A stretch of 64,000 nt of DNA from Megaustenia siamemsis (GCA_032433765.1 JAVIAB010000102.1:16325232-16389231), one strand, 5' to 3'; positions 1 to 12,400 are shown, numbered from the stretch's first letter. The notes: generated by a model from the sequence alone, not told the origin. Numbers and translations are program-made.

Positions 1-75
1 CATCTACCACCTCACCTCTATTGTACATCTACCACCTCACGTCTGTTGTACATCTACCATCTCACCTCTATTGTA
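1..75. repeat. 25-bp minisatellite, 3 copies, cut by window edge
   Basis: Three head-to-tail 25-bp units, each containing CACCTCTATTGTACATC or a one- or two-base variant. The array probably continues to the left of the window. The unit resembles the stretch CTCACCTCTTTTGTACATCT found in the minus-strand LINE A copies near 12.98 kb and 35.70 kb, so it may have grown from a LINE A fragment; that origin is inference. Confidence 0.8.
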
Positions 76-202
76 CATCGGTAATAGTGATAACATTACC
101 TTCCGTGGTGAAGATTATAGACTGACAGCAGTTTTACCTTCTGTTGTTGTTTCTTTTTTACATGGCCCTTGTTTTATCTAACCCTCACAGTATTTGCTTA
201 AT

Positions 203-464
203 TAAAAAAAGGAAAAAGTAAAGAGCCTCTGCCACGCCAGGTGACGTATAGGGAATATGGTGTTAGTGACCATAATTTTACAGACCCTCAGTACATGATT
301 TTTGGGGTAATGTGGTCGGTGTTACGCCCGTGCCACTTTACTTTCCCAGAAAAAATCCAGTACCCATTTAAGGCTGGGTGAACTCGGAAGCCGTCAGTTG
401 GGATCGAACCCTACCTCTTGTCCTTCGTAGTCCAGTTCACTAACCACTGAGCTATCGCGGCTCC
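203..464 (-). mobile_element. tRNA-derived SINE with 15-bp target-site duplication
   Basis: Read on the minus strand it begins GGGAGCCGCGATAGCTCAG and carries a tRNA-like A box (TAGCTCAGTGG) and B box (GGTTCGATCCC), the internal RNA polymerase III promoter typical of tRNA-derived SINEs. A conserved body containing GGTCACTAACACCATATTCC follows, with a T/A-rich tail. The sequence CAGTATTTGCTTAAT occurs at 188-202 and again at 465-479, a perfect 15-bp target-site duplication, so both ends are defined. The target was a degenerate monomer at the left edge of the neighbouring 34-bp array. Five other copies of the same family occur in the window. No protein is encoded. Confidence 0.93.
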
Positions 465-479
465 CAGTATTTGCTTAAT

Positions 480-1345
480 GACTACTCTATATTCTTTCAG
501 TTTTTGCTCTATGACAACTTTATGATTCTCACAGCTTTTCCTCAATGCCTACTTTTTGTTTCTCTCAGCTTTTTTCTCAATGCCTACTTATGTTTCTCTC
601 AGCATTTTCTCATTGACTACTTTATGTTTCTCTCGAATTTTCTCATTGACTACTTTATGTTTGTCTCAACATTTTCTCATTGACTACTTTATGTTTGTCT
701 CAGCATTTTCTCATTGACTACTTTATGTTTTCTATCAAATTTTCTCATTGACTACTTTATGTTTCTCTCAACATTTTCTAATTGACTACTTTATGTTTCT
801 CTCAGAATTTCTCATTGACTACTTTATGTTTGTCTCAGCATTTTCTCATTGACTACTTTATGTTTCTCTCAACATTTTCTCATTGACTACTTTATGTTTG
901 TCTCAGCATTTTCTCATTGACTACTTTATGTTTGTCTCAGCATTTTCTAATTGACTACTTTATGTTTCTATCAACATTTTCTCATTGACTACTTTATGTT
1001 TGTCTCAGCATTTTCTCATGACTACTTTATGTTTCTCTCAACATTTTCTCATTGACTACTTTATGTTTCTATCAACATTTTCTCAATGTCTACTTTATGT
1101 TTCTATCAACATTTTCTCATTGACTACTTTATGTTTCTCTCAACATTTTCTCAATGTCTACTTTATGTTTCTATCAACATTTTCTCAAGACTACTTAATG
1201 TTTCTATCAACATTTTCTCATTGACTACTTTATGTTTCTATCAACATTTTCTCAACGACTACTTTATGTTTCTATTAGCATTTTCTTAATGGCTTATTTT
1301 TTCTTCTCTCTCTTCTTTTGCTCAATGACTACTTTGATTCTTCGC
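480..1345. repeat. 34-bp minisatellite array
   Basis: About 25 units of 34 bp, core TGACTACTTTATGTTTCTC followed by TCAACATTTTCTCAT. Spacing of 34 was checked directly (for example 670 to 704). Monomers are more diverged at both edges than in the middle. The unit is not a multiple of three, so open frames here are short, and none looks real. Confidence 0.92.
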
Positions 1346-1637
1346 TGTCTTTCAATTGAAAGGGCGTAACTACGTTGTGATGCTATTTACAACAAACAAT
1401 GATAGCTGCACATCTGAAACCGAAACATTCGACATTTGTTCTTTCCCGAACTTGCCTCCTCAATCCATCATTTCTCATCCAGGCGGGTTAAGTCCGTATT
1501 CACTACTATCAGGCGGTAGCGGAATCCGATCTTGGTCAGCTATTGTTCATCGTTCCTGACGAACTCGATCAACTGTGAGTGACTGGTTGAGTTCAGTCCA
1601 GACGTCTGTGGACGTCTTCTACCAGATGGCAACTTTG
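1346..1637. other. Complex unassigned sequence
   Basis: Non-repetitive within the window. A 67-codon frame at 1356-1559 on the plus strand shows no recognisable domain, and I see no splice or promoter context for it. It may belong to the 5' side of the decayed LINE fragment that follows. Confidence 0.4.
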
Positions 1638-2037
1638 TGTGGCAGGATGGACTAAGATGGCTGGGACATGTCCAGCGAATGGAAGAAAAGCGCATCCCCA
1701 AGTAAATACTATTTGCTGAAATAATACACGGAAAACGGAAAAAGATAAATCGGCATACCTAAACTACGCTACAGAGATATCTGTAAATCATCTCTGAATG
1801 ACTTCTCCATCTGTGAATGTGACTGGGAACATCTGGCAAGTGATCGCACATCATGGAGAGCATGTATAAAGAATGGTTATAACATCATTTGAGACTGTGC
1901 TAAGGCAAAACTTAGAAGAGAAAAGACTCATGAAAAGGATGGAAAACTCTGTGGATCAGTGGGCTTGACTTGTTCATTCTGTGGCCGTGTTTGTTGTCAA
2001 ACATTGGTAGATTTAGCCACGAGAGAAGCTGTTTGAC
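1638..2037 (+). pseudogene. Decayed LINE ORF2 C-terminal fragment with Cys-rich end
   Basis: Conceptual translation of the plus strand gives GLRWLGHVQRMEEKRIPK and then a stop. It continues after frame changes with residues resembling a WRACIKNG stretch, and ends in a CSFCGRVC segment. This layout, a 'WLGH..RM' block followed about 100 residues later by a CxxC zinc-finger-like end, is common at the C terminus of animal non-LTR retrotransposon polymerases. Several stops and frameshifts show it is dead. No target-site duplication was found, and the family differs from A to F elsewhere in the window. Confidence 0.65.
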
Positions 2038-2084
2038 AAAAACAAAACCTCAAAAATATACACAATAGCCTCTACTAGACCCCC

Positions 2085-2400
2085 TGACAAGACGAAAATG
2101 GCCATAAAGGATGGATTGCATAAAGCCGACTAATCACAGTCAATCTTTTCTTTCTAGTTTTCCTTTCAACATCGAGGCGAGACATAATTTGCGGTCTTTT
2201 GTTCTCATGCTGGTGTGCGTTTCCTAGTGTTTCTTGTATTCCATCAATCCATCGTATTCGTGATCGGATCTTTGGTCTGGTGTTCTCACAAATGCCACTG
2301 AAGGCTCGTTGTGTTATGTTTTGGTCTTTCTGCTTTATCACGTTTCCAAACCATTTTATCTGTTTTTTTTTTAAATTTTGTTTAACTTCTTCTTTTCTTC
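2085..2400 (-). pseudogene. LINE family B C-terminal fragment, copy 1
   Basis: The minus strand encodes KKQIKWFGNVIKQKDQN and then a basic stretch ending near RWIDGIQETLGNA, matching the other family B fragments at 2.4-3.4, 38.3-38.7 and 39.96-40.33 kb. These blocks form the C-terminal tail of non-LTR retrotransposon polymerase ORFs ('WFGHV..R' then 'GRPRKRWIDGI'). It lies immediately before a second B fragment in the same orientation, so two B insertions or a local duplication sit side by side. It is too short to be functional. Confidence 0.75.
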
Positions 2401-3415
2401 TTTCCTTCCTCATTTATCTTTTAAAAACGAGGGGAGATATAAGTTGCGGTCTTTTGCTCACCTCTGCTGCTTTTATGTTTCCCAGTGCTTCTAATATCAC
2501 ATCGATCCATCTTTTTCGTGGTCGGTCCTTGGGTCTGGTGTGTTCGCGCAACATTTATTAAAGGCTTGTTGTGTTTTGATCTTTCTGTCTTATGATTTTC
2601 CCAAACAATTTTATCTGTTGTTTCTTTATATATTTTATGGAGAGAATTATTCCTAGTTTTTCCTACATTCTTCATATCACTCAGGTTGTTTCCTGTCATT
2701 CGTCTGACACATTTCATCTTAATAGAGGTTATTTTTCTCATTGCTCTTGTGTGAGAGTCTGGCATTGGTGATACAACGTTGGAATGATTGTCTAGTGCCT
2801 GTTTTGCCTCTAGTAATTTCTTTGTTTGACAATAGTGGTGATAGCTGTCTGATGATGATGTCACAAGCTTTGTTGCATCTTGAGTCTATCTCTGCTGCTT
2901 GTAAATTGTTGTCTGTCACTAGACTTCCTAGGCATTTAAATTCCTTCACTAGTTCTAATAGTCTGCTATGTATAGTTACAAGAAGAATGTTGAGAGTACC
3001 ATGGACAGCTAAGAAGAGTAATGAAAACGTTCTGAAAGAGGTCAAACCAAAAAGAGAGTTAATTTCCAATATTAGGAAGAAACAATCATCATTTTTGGGC
3101 CATGTAATGAGAAGAGAACAACTGGAATATATTTTAACAACTGGGAAAATTGAGGGACGAAGAGATAGAAGACAAGCATGGAGAAAAGATACCAGACAGC
3201 TTAAGAGAATGGCTTGGCAGAAGGTCAACAATACAAATGATAACTAACTGTCGTGATCGAAAGTTGTGGAGAGACATGATCACCTACGCCAGCAGGCTTG
3301 GTACTTGATGATGATGATGATGATGATGATGTATAGTTACGCTGATGTTCTGTGCCTCTTTTGCGTTGTTCATGACTTCTGTCTTGTTGATGTTGGTTTC
3401 TTGTTGTATTGGGTA
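2400..3415 (-). pseudogene. LINE family B fragment, split by a LINE A insertion
   Basis: The minus strand carries, from right to left, KTEVMNNAKEAQNISVTI (3345-3400), then LLELVKEFKCLGSLVTDNN (about 2900-2970), then the KMKCVRRMTGN block and the WFGHV-like tail. The 'K.EVM.....' and 'FKYLGS..T.D' blocks are typical of the region following the reverse-transcriptase domain in LINE ORF2. The frame is broken between 2980 and 3328 by a LINE A copy in the opposite orientation, and the protein match resumes exactly on the far side. Additional stops show decay. The fragment is 5'-truncated relative to a full LINE. Confidence 0.82.
2980..3328 (+). mobile_element. 5'-truncated LINE family A insertion with 12-bp TSD
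   Basis: The duplication ATGTATAGTTAC lies at 2968-2979 and 3329-3340 and brackets the insert. Inside, the plus strand encodes RRMLRVPWTAKKSNENVL and RKKQSSFLGHVMRREQLEY, the C-terminal tail of family A, and it ends in a (TGA)n tail at about 3306-3328. 5' truncation, a simple-sequence 3' tail and a TSD are the signature of target-primed reverse transcription. A one-base deletion moves the last part into another frame, so it is not functional. Confidence 0.93.
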
Positions 3416-3525
3416 CTTGTGCTGTGGAATAACAATGAATGATCCGTCGTATATGGGACGTTGGTTGCGCTATGTGATACTTTGCAGCAAAGCTGCGCGA
3501 TTTGATACTTGTCGAATGATACGAT

Positions 3526-3784
3526 GGAGCCGCGATAGCTCAGTGGTTAGTGAACTGGACTGCAAAGGACAAGAGGTAGGGTTCGATCCCAACCGACGGC
3601 TTCCGGTTTCAACCAGCCTTAAATGAGTACCGGATTTTTTTCTGGGAATGTAAAGCGGCACGGGCGTAATACCGACCACATTACCCAAAAATCATGTACT
3701 GAAGGTCTGTAAAATTTATGGTCACTAACACCATATTTCCTATACGCCACTTGGCGTGACGGAGGTACTTTACTTTACTACTAA
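3526..3784 (+). mobile_element. tRNA-derived SINE with 11-bp TSD
   Basis: Same family as the copy at 203-464, here in plus orientation, starting GAGCCGCGATAGCTCAG with B box GGTTCGATCCC. The duplication AATGATACGAT occurs at 3515-3525 and 3785-3795. It carries the conserved central block GGTCACTAACACCATATTTC and a CTTTA-rich tail. The 5' end lacks the first two G residues of the consensus. Confidence 0.93.
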
Positions 3785-3985
3785 AATGATACGATCACCT
3801 GTATGAAAGACAGAATCCAAATGAAAGAATAATCGATCATTTTCTTTTTCAAAATAGTGAAATTGCATTTGGCTGAAATTGGTGCCATATAATAATATTG
3901 TATTATGTTTAATGTTTACATACAATTTGTTGGAAGACAGAAATTTGTTATGATGGCTTATGTGGCATTACATGGACATACGATG

Positions 3986-6900
3986 AGGGGCAAGGAGAGT
4001 ATAGAAGGATTGATAGTATTAGTGGGGGTTAGAAGGAGTGAGATTGTTAGTGGGATAGAAGGAAGGAGTGTTTTAGTGGGATAGAAGGAAGGAGAGTGAT
4101 AGTGGGATAGAAGGAAGGTGAGTTTTAGTGGGATAGAAGGAAGGTGAGTTTTAGTGGGATAGAAGGAAGCAGAGTGATAGTGAGATAGAAGGAAGGTGAG
4201 TATTAGTGGGATAGAAGGAAGGAGAGTTTTAGTGGGATAAAGGAAGGAGAGTGATAGTGGGATAGAAGGAAGGAGAGTGATATTGGGATAGAAGGAAGGA
4301 GAGTTTTAGTGGGATAAAAAGGAAGGAGAGTGATATTGGGATAGAAGGAAGGAGAGTGATAGTGGGATAAAAGGAAGGAGAATGATAGTGGGATAGAAGG
4401 AAGAAGAGTTTTAGTTGGATAGAAGGAAGGAGAGTGATAATAGGATAGAAGGAAGGAGTGTTTTAGTGAGATAAAAGGAAGGAGAGTGATAGTGGGATAG
4501 AAGGAAAGAGAGTGATAGTGGGATAGAAGGAAGGAGAGTGATAGTGGGATAGAAAGAAGGAGAGTGATAGTGGGAGTGAAGGAAGGAGAGTTTTAGTGGG
4601 ATAGAAGGAATGAGTGTTTTAGTGGGATAGAAGGAAGGAGAGTGCTAGTGGGATAGAAGGAAGGAGAGTTTTAGTGGGATAGAAGGAAGGAGAGTTTTAG
4701 TGGGATAGAAGGAAGGAGTATTTAGTGGGATAGAAGGAAGGAGTTTCAGTGGGATAAATGGAAGGAGAGTTATAGTGAGATAGAAGGAAGGAGAGCGATA
4801 GTGGGATAGAAGGAAGGTGAGTTTTAGTGGGATAGAAGGAAGGTGAGTTTTAGTGGGATAGAAGGAAGCAGAGTGATAGTGAGATAGAAGGAAGGTGAGT
4901 TTTAGTGGGATAGAAGGAAGGAGAGTTTTAGTGGGATAGAAGGAAGGAGAGTGATAGTGGGATAGAAGGAAGGAGAGTGATATTGGGATAGAAGGAAGGA
5001 GAGTTTTAGTGGGATAGAAGGAAGGAGAGTTTTAGTGGGATAAAAGGAAGGAGAGTGATATTGGGATAGAAGGAAGGAGAGTGATAGTGGGATTAAAAGG
5101 AAGGAGATGATAGTGGGATAGAAGGAAGAAGAGTTTTAGTTGGATAGAAGGAAGGAGAGTGATAATAGGATAGAAGGAAGGAGTGTTTTAGTAAGATAAA
5201 AGGAAGGAGAGTGATAGTGGGATAGAAGGAAGGAGGCTGATAGTGGGATAGAAGGAAGGAGAATGATAGTGGGATAGAAAGAAGACGAGTTTTAGTTGGA
5301 TAGAAGGAAGGAGAGTGATAATGGGATAGAAGGGAAGAATGTTTTAGTGGGATAGAAGGAAGGAGGAGAGTGATAGTGGGTTAGAAGGAAGGAGAGTGAT
5401 AGTGGGATAGAAGGAAGGTGAGAGATAGTGGATAGAAGGAAGGTGAGTTTTAGTGGGATGGAAGGAAGGAGAGTTTTAGTGGGATAAAAAGAAGGAGAGT
5501 GATATTGGGATAGAAGGAAGGAGAGTGATAGTGGGATAGAAGGAAGGAGAATGATAGTGGGATAGAAGGAAGAAGAGTTTTAGTTGGATAGAAGGAAGGA
5601 GAGTGATAATAGGATAAAAGGAAGGAGTGTTTTCGTGGGATAAAAGAAGGAGAGTGATAGTGGGATAGAAGGAAGAGAGTGAGTAGTGATAGTGGGATAA
5701 AAGGAAGGAGGAGTGATAGTGGGATAGAAAGAAGGAGAGTGATAGTGGGAGTGAAGGAAGGAGAGTTTTAGTGGGATAGAAGGAATGAGTGTTTTAGTGA
5801 TATAGAAGGAAGGAGAGTGATAGTGGGATAGAAGGAAAGAGAGTTTTAGTGGGATAGAAGGAAGCAGAGTTTTAGTGGGATAGAAGGAAGGAGTATTTAG
5901 TGGGATAGAAGGAAGGAGAGTTTCAATGGGATACAAGGAAGGAGAGTTATAGTGAGATAGAAGGAAGGAGAGCGATAGTGGGATAGAAGGAATGCGTGTG
6001 TTTTAGTGGGATAGAAGGAAGGAGAGTGATAGTGGGATAGAAGGAAGGAGTGTTTTATTGGGATAGAAGGAAGGATAGTGATAGTGGGATAGAAGCAAGG
6101 AGAGTTTTAGTGGGATAGAAGGAAGGAGTGTTTTAATGGGATGGAAGGAAGGAGAGTTTTAGTGGGATAGAAGCAAGGAGAGTTTTAGTGGGATAGAAGG
6201 AAGGAGAGTGATAGTGGGATAGAAGGAAGGAGAGTGATAGTGGGATAGAAGGAAGGAGAGTGATAGTGGGATAAAATGAAGGAGAATGATTGTGGGATAG
6301 AAGGAAGAAGAGTTTTAGTGGGATAGAAGGAAGGAGAGTGATAGTGGGATAGAAAGAAGGAGAGTGATAGTGGGAGTGAAGGAAAGAAAGTGGTAGTGGG
6401 ATAAAAGGAAGGAGAATGATTGTGGGATAGAAGGAAGAAAAGTTTTAGTGGTATAGAAGAAAGGAGTGTGATAGTGGGATAGAAGGAAGGAGAGTGATGT
6501 GGGATAGAAGGAAGGAGAGTGATGGAGGGATAGAAGGAAGGAGAGTGATAGTGGGATAGAAGGAAGGAGAGTGATGGAGGGATAGAAGGAAGGAGAGTGA
6601 TGGAGGGATAGAAGGAAGGAGAGTGATAGTGGGATAGAAGGAAGGAGAGTGATAGTGGGATAGAAGGAAGGAGAGTGATAGTGGGATAGAAGGAAGGAGA
6701 GTGATGGAGGGATAGAAGGAAGGAGAGTGATGGAGGGATAGAAGGAAGGAGAGTGATAGTGGGATAGAAGGAAGGAGAGTGATAGTGGGATAGAAGGAAG
6801 GAGAGTGATAGTGGGATAGAAGGAAGGAGAGTGATAGTGGGATAGAAGGAAGGAGAGTGATAGTGGGTAAGAGGGAAGTGAGTGTATATGGGATAGAAGG
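3986..6900. repeat. 27-bp purine-rich minisatellite array
   Basis: About 108 units of 27 bp, core GATAGAAGGAAGGAGAGTG followed by ATAGTGGG, with variants (GTTTTAGTGGG, GTGATGGAGGG). The plus strand is strongly purine-rich. Because 27 is nine codons, the minus strand is open for long stretches as LLPSIPLSLSF-type repeats; these are repeat artefacts. Blocks recur: the rare AAGGAAGCAGAGTGATAGTG variant appears at about 4164 and 4863, 699 bp apart (close to 26 monomers), so there is higher-order duplication. 6901-7236 is a degenerate tail with GA repeats and a run of 12 G at 7060-7071. Confidence 0.95.
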
Positions 6901-7236
6901 AAGGAGAGTGTGCATGAGATAGTGAGAATAAGAGAGTAAGTGAGATAGAAGGAATGAGAGAGCTAGTGGGATAAAAAGAGTAAGAGAGTAAGTGAGATAG
7001 AAAGAATCAGAGATTATTTGCGACAGAGAGAATTGAACAGTAATTTAGAAAGAGAGAGAGGGGGGGGGGGGTGGGAAAAGAGATTGGAGAAAGAAGTAGA
7101 TTGAGTAGAGAAAAACGACAAGAGTGACATTTAAAAGAATTGAAACAAAATTATAGTCCAGCTCATTTATGACAGAAGAAATTAGAAAATAGTTCATCGC
7201 TGTTATATGGAACGTGTCTTGACGGTTGGTCTAGTC

Positions 7237-9063
7237 AACAGATCATACACATCATACACTTCATACACATCATACACATCATGCATATCATACATAGCAT
7301 ACACATCATGCACATCATGTACTTCATGAACATCATACACATCATGCACATCATACACATCATGCACATCATACACATCATACAGATCATACACATCATA
7401 CACATCATACACATCATGCACTTCATACACATCATACACATCATACACATCATGCACATCATACACATCATACACATCATACAGATCATGCACTTCATAC
7501 ACATCATACACATCATGCACTTCATACACATCATACACATCATGCACATCATGCACTTCATACATATCATACACATCATGCACATCATGTACGTCATACA
7601 CATCATACACTACATACACTTCATACACATCATGCACTTCATACACATCATGCACTTCATACACATCACGCACACCATTCACTTCATACACATCATACAC
7701 ATCATGCACATCATGCACATCATGCACTTCATACACATCATACACATCATACACATCATACACATCATACACATCATACACATCATGCACATCATACACA
7801 TCATACACATCATACACATCATGCACATCATACACATCATACACATCATACACATCATGCACATCATACACATCATACACATCATACACATCATACACAT
7901 CATGCACTTCATACACATCTTACACATCATCCACATCATGCACATCATGCACTTCATACACATCATACACATCATACACATCATACAAATCATACACGTC
8001 GTACATATCATGGCCATCATGCACATCTTATACATCATACACATCATAGACATCATGCACTTCATGCACATCATGCACTTCATACACATCATGCACTTCA
8101 TACACATCTTATACATCATGCACTTCATACACATCATACATATCATACACCATCATGCACTTCATACACATCATGCACTTCATACACACCATGCACATCA
8201 TGCACTTCATACACATCATACACATCATGCACATCATGCATATAATGTACTTCGTACACATCATACACATCATGCACTTCATACACATCATGCACTTCAT
8301 ACACTTCATACACATCATACACATCATGCACATCATGCACATCTTACACATCATGCACATCATGCACATCATGCACATCTTACACATCATGCACATTATA
8401 CACATCATACACATCATGCACATCTTACACATCATACACATCATGCACATCATACACATCATACACATCATACACATTATACACATCATACACATGATGC
8501 ACATCTTACACATCATACACATCATACACATCATGCACATCAAATACATCATACAAATCATGCACATCATACGCATCATACATATCATACACATCATGCA
8601 CATCTTACACATCATACAGATCATGCACATCATACACATCATGCACATCATACAAATCATACACATCATGCACATCATACACATCATACACATCATGCAC
8701 ATCATACACATCATACACATCATGCACATCTTGCACATCATACAGATCATGCACATCATACACATCATGCACATTATAAACATAATGCACATCATGCACA
8801 TCATACACATCATACACATCATGCACATCACACACATCATACACATCATACACATCATACACATCATACACATCATGCACATCACACACATCATGCACAT
8901 CATGCACATCTTACACATCATGCACATCATGCACATCTTACACATCATGCACATCTTACACATAATGCACATCATGCACATCTTACACACCATGCACATC
9001 TTACACATCATGCACATCTTACACATCATGCACATCATGCACATCATGCACATCTTACACATC
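7237..9063. repeat. 9-bp minisatellite array (CATCATACA type)
   Basis: About 200 copies of a 9-bp unit alternating mainly between ACATCATAC and ACATCATGC, with TTC and CTT variants. The right half (from about 8340) is enriched in ATCATGCAC and ATCTTACAC versions. Since 9 is a multiple of three, frames are open on both strands (HIIHIMHII on plus, MMCMMCMIC or DVYDVYDV on minus) for up to 598 codons. No initiation context, domain or composition argues that any of these is a gene. Confidence 0.96.
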
Positions 9064-9442
9064 AAACAACTTCCTAGTTCTCACATTCGCTCTCCAGGCA
9101 CACGTTAGTGACGTCACTAATGATAGTTTAAGCTCTGACGCGCGAATGATGTGACAAGTGGTGGAGCGGATATGGGTTTCTCCTGACTGCTGTGAACTGG
9201 CCGTGCTTCTTAGGGTAAAAAGTCTTGTGTAGGGGTCTGAGTACACTGAATTGATCTGTCTACTAAACAAGGTGTCACAGGTAGTAACAGAAGTGACTAG
9301 CTACTGTACAGAGAGGACATTAAAACGTTAACTAGCAGATACTTGATGATGATGATCATGATGACGACGATGATGTTGAAGATGATAATGATAATAACGA
9401 TGATGATTATGCCACCTTCCATTTGGGGTTCAAGTAAGAGAA
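9064..9442. other. Unassigned spacer ending in GAT-rich simple sequence
   Basis: About 280 bp of complex sequence with no recognisable coding or RNA feature, followed at 9343-9412 by an impure (GAT)n tract. The TACTTGATGATGATGATCATG at its start resembles the 3' tail of LINE A, but no LINE A coding sequence precedes it. Confidence 0.5.
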
Positions 9443-10380
9443 GTGCTGAAGTCACTCACCGAGCTGACAGTGTGCTGAAGTCACTCAACGAGCTGGTAGT
9501 GTTCTGAAGTCACTCACCGAGATGACAGTGTGCTGAAGTCACTCACCGAGATGACAGTGTGCTGAAGTCACTCACCGAGCTGACAGTGTGCTGAAGTCAC
9601 TCAACGAGCTGACAGTGTGCTGAAGTCACTCACCGAGCTGGTAGTGTGCTGAAGTCACTCACCGAGATGACAGTGTGCTGAAGTCACTCACCGAGATGAC
9701 AGTGTGCTGAAGTCACTAACCGAGATGACAGTGTGCTGAAGTCACTCAACGAGCTGGTAGTGTGCTGAAGTCACTCACCGAGATGACAGTGTGCTGAAGT
9801 CACTCACCGAGATGACAGTGTGCTGAAGTCACTCACCGAGATGACAGTGTGCTGAAGTCACTCACCGAGATGACAGTGTGCTGAAGTCACTCACCGAGCT
9901 GGTAGTGTGCTGAAGTCACTCACCGAGATGACAGTGTGCTGAAGTCACTCACCGAGATGACATTGTGCTGAAGTCACTCACCGAGATGACAGTGTGCTGA
10001 AGTCACTCACCGAGATGACAGTGTGCTGAAGTCACTCACCGAGATGACAGTGTGCTGAAGTCACTCACCGAGATGGTAGTGTTCTGAAGTCACTCACCGA
10101 GATGACAGTGTGCTGAAGTCACTCACCGAGATGACAGTGTGCTGAAGTCACTCACCGAGATGACAGTGTGCTGAAGTCACTCACCGAGATGACAGCGTGC
10201 TGAAGTCACTCACCGAGATGACAGTGTGCTGAAGTCACTCACCGAGATGACAGTGTGCTGAAGTCACTCACCGAGATGACAGTGTGCTGAAGTAACTCAC
10301 CGAGCTGGTAGTGTTCTGAAGTCACTCACCGAGATGACAGTGTGCTGAAGTCACTCACCGAGATGACATTGTGCTGAAGT
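9443..10380. repeat. 29-bp minisatellite array
   Basis: About 32 highly similar units of 29 bp, core GTGCTGAAGTCACTCACCGA followed by GATGACAGT. A minority variant has GCTGGTAGT in place of GATGACAGT. Spacing of 29 was checked at 9617 and 9646. High uniformity suggests recent homogenisation. Confidence 0.95.
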
Positions 10381-10443
10381 ATCTCTTTTGACGTGACTAT
10401 AATATTTTAATTTCAGCTGTAAGGTGTTTTTTGTAAGCCAATT

Positions 10444-10598
10444 CTTTTAATGTTTAAGTTTTTTAATGTTTAAGTCCTTTAATGTTTAAGTCTTTTAATG
10501 TTTAAGCCTTTTAATGTTTAAGTCTTTTAATATTTAAGCCTTTTAATGTTTAAGTCTTTTAATGTTTAAGTCTTTTAATGTTTAAGTCTTTTAATGTT
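10444..10598. repeat. 16-bp minisatellite, about 10 copies
   Basis: Units of CTTTTAATGTTTAAGT with single-base changes, AT-rich. They follow a 60-bp spacer after the 29-bp array. Confidence 0.9.
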
Positions 10599-11265
10599 TT
10601 CAATTATCTTTTTCATCATCCAAGTACCATAAGGACTTTCATGTAGCATTTTGTTTCCTATGAACCACTTTTCTACTTTACTGTTTCCCAGACTTCCCAT
10701 GATATACGGCTATAGATAAGTAACAGTAAAATCGTAAATGCATACCCACAGTAATGTAATTTTACAACAATAACTGCCTGTATTTATTTATTTATTACTA
10801 ATGATTCAGCCATTAATTCTATTTGACTATTTTCAATTGTTAACCCGTTGTTAATCCAACTACGCTCTAGTAGATCTTTTTTTTCCGTTCCGGCCTTACA
10901 AAATGGTTGACAATGTCCCAGCGAGTGACGTGATCTCATCCATAAAAGTTGTGGCCTGAGGCCACAGGTCAAACCCACCAGCGATCTATTTATCTTCCAG
11001 GCTTGTCATTCCCTTGTTGACAGCAGCCAGCAACAGAAGACAGCAGACAGACGGACAGCTTTTGCTATCAGACAGCATCGTATTAATCTGCCATTTTCCA
11101 ACTTGGTTAATTTACAATGTTTGAAACAGCAGACAGATATGGTTTCTGACCGTGCCTTTGTCACCAGGGCCGCGGCCGGAACACAGGGGTGGGGGTTGTT
11201 AGCAATCTGTGACCTTCACACTCAATGTCAGCTTTTACACACGCGCCCACAACATGCAGATTATG
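10599..11265. other. Unassigned complex region, possible old retroelement 3' end
   Basis: Mostly unrecognised. On the minus strand a 64-codon frame (10784-10978) ends in a TAAATAAATAAAT-type simple tail, the arrangement expected for the 3' end of a retroelement. The frame includes LGHCQPFCKAGTEKKDL, which I cannot assign. A GTGGCCTCAGGCCAC palindrome lies at about 10952-10966. No target-site duplication was found. Confidence 0.3.
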
Positions 11266-11400
11266 CCTGGCGTAGTGATTAATACACTCCGACGCTGGAT
11301 GGAGAGCTCATATCACTGGGTTAAGGCGTCAACTTTGCAATAAAGCGAATGTTGAATCTGGCCAAGCTTAGCGCTCTCCATTAAAAAAAAACAACAACAA
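11266..11400 (+). mobile_element. Possible degenerate tRNA-derived SINE, second family
   Basis: TGGCGTAGTGATTAATACACTC resembles a tRNA A-box region (TGGCGYAGTGG) and is followed about 35 bases later by GGGTTAAGGCGTC where a B box would be expected, though the B box itself is not preserved. An A-rich end (AAAAAAAAACAACAACAAAA) closes the segment. No target-site duplication was seen. It is distinct from the main SINE family. Confidence 0.3.
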
Positions 11401-11428
11401 AATAACTCCGCCCTGAATACAGTCATAA

Positions 11429-11534
11429 CATTACCCCAAAAATCATGTGCCGAAGGTCTGTAAAATGTATGGTCACTAACACCATATTCCCTATACGCCA
11501 CTTGACGTGACGGTGCTCTTTACTTCTTACTTAC
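11429..11534 (+). mobile_element. 5'-truncated SINE with 12-bp TSD
   Basis: Only the 3' part of the main SINE family is present, from the CATTACCCCAAAAATCATG block through GGTCACTAACACCATATTCC to the CTTTACTT tail. ATACAGTCATAA occurs at 11417-11428 and 11535-11546, so this is a genuine truncated insertion rather than a deletion remnant. Loss of the tRNA head removes the pol III promoter, so the copy cannot be transcribed from its own promoter. Confidence 0.92.
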
Positions 11535-11559
11535 ATACAGTCATAAGCTGATGACCCAG

Positions 11560-12230
<671 letters not shown>

Positions 12231-12244
12231 AAGAACAAAGTCAA

Positions 12245-12400
12245 CAGCAAAACATTTATCTAAACAGATAGGAAACTAAGACGTCCAGTGAGGAAGCAAA
12301 AACCCAATACAAAAACATCATCACCAATGAAGAACTTGAAATTGTAACAAACTATGAGTATCTGTGGATCGGTAATAGCAAATAAAGGAGACGGTCAGAA
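12245..12400 (+). pseudogene. Small decayed LINE piece
   Basis: The plus strand translates around 12320-12385 as ITNEELEIVTNYEYLW, resembling the 'ITNEEIEEVDQFKYLG' block that follows the LINE reverse-transcriptase domain. It is short, lies between the microsatellite and a minus-strand LINE A, and has stops on both sides. Confidence 0.5.

Noticed and set aside
1..75. Telomere-type repeat at the window start
   Set aside because: The 25-bp unit lacks TTAGGG-like motifs, and no telomeric hexamer run occurs anywhere in the window.
7281..9077. 598-codon His/Ile-rich plus-strand frame
   Set aside because: It is a direct reading of the 9-bp array; opposite-strand frames are equally open, so there is no coding signal.
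9343..9412. LINE A 3' tail from a full insertion
   Set aside because: Only the GAT-rich simple sequence resembles the tail; no LINE A coding sequence or target-site duplication accompanies it.
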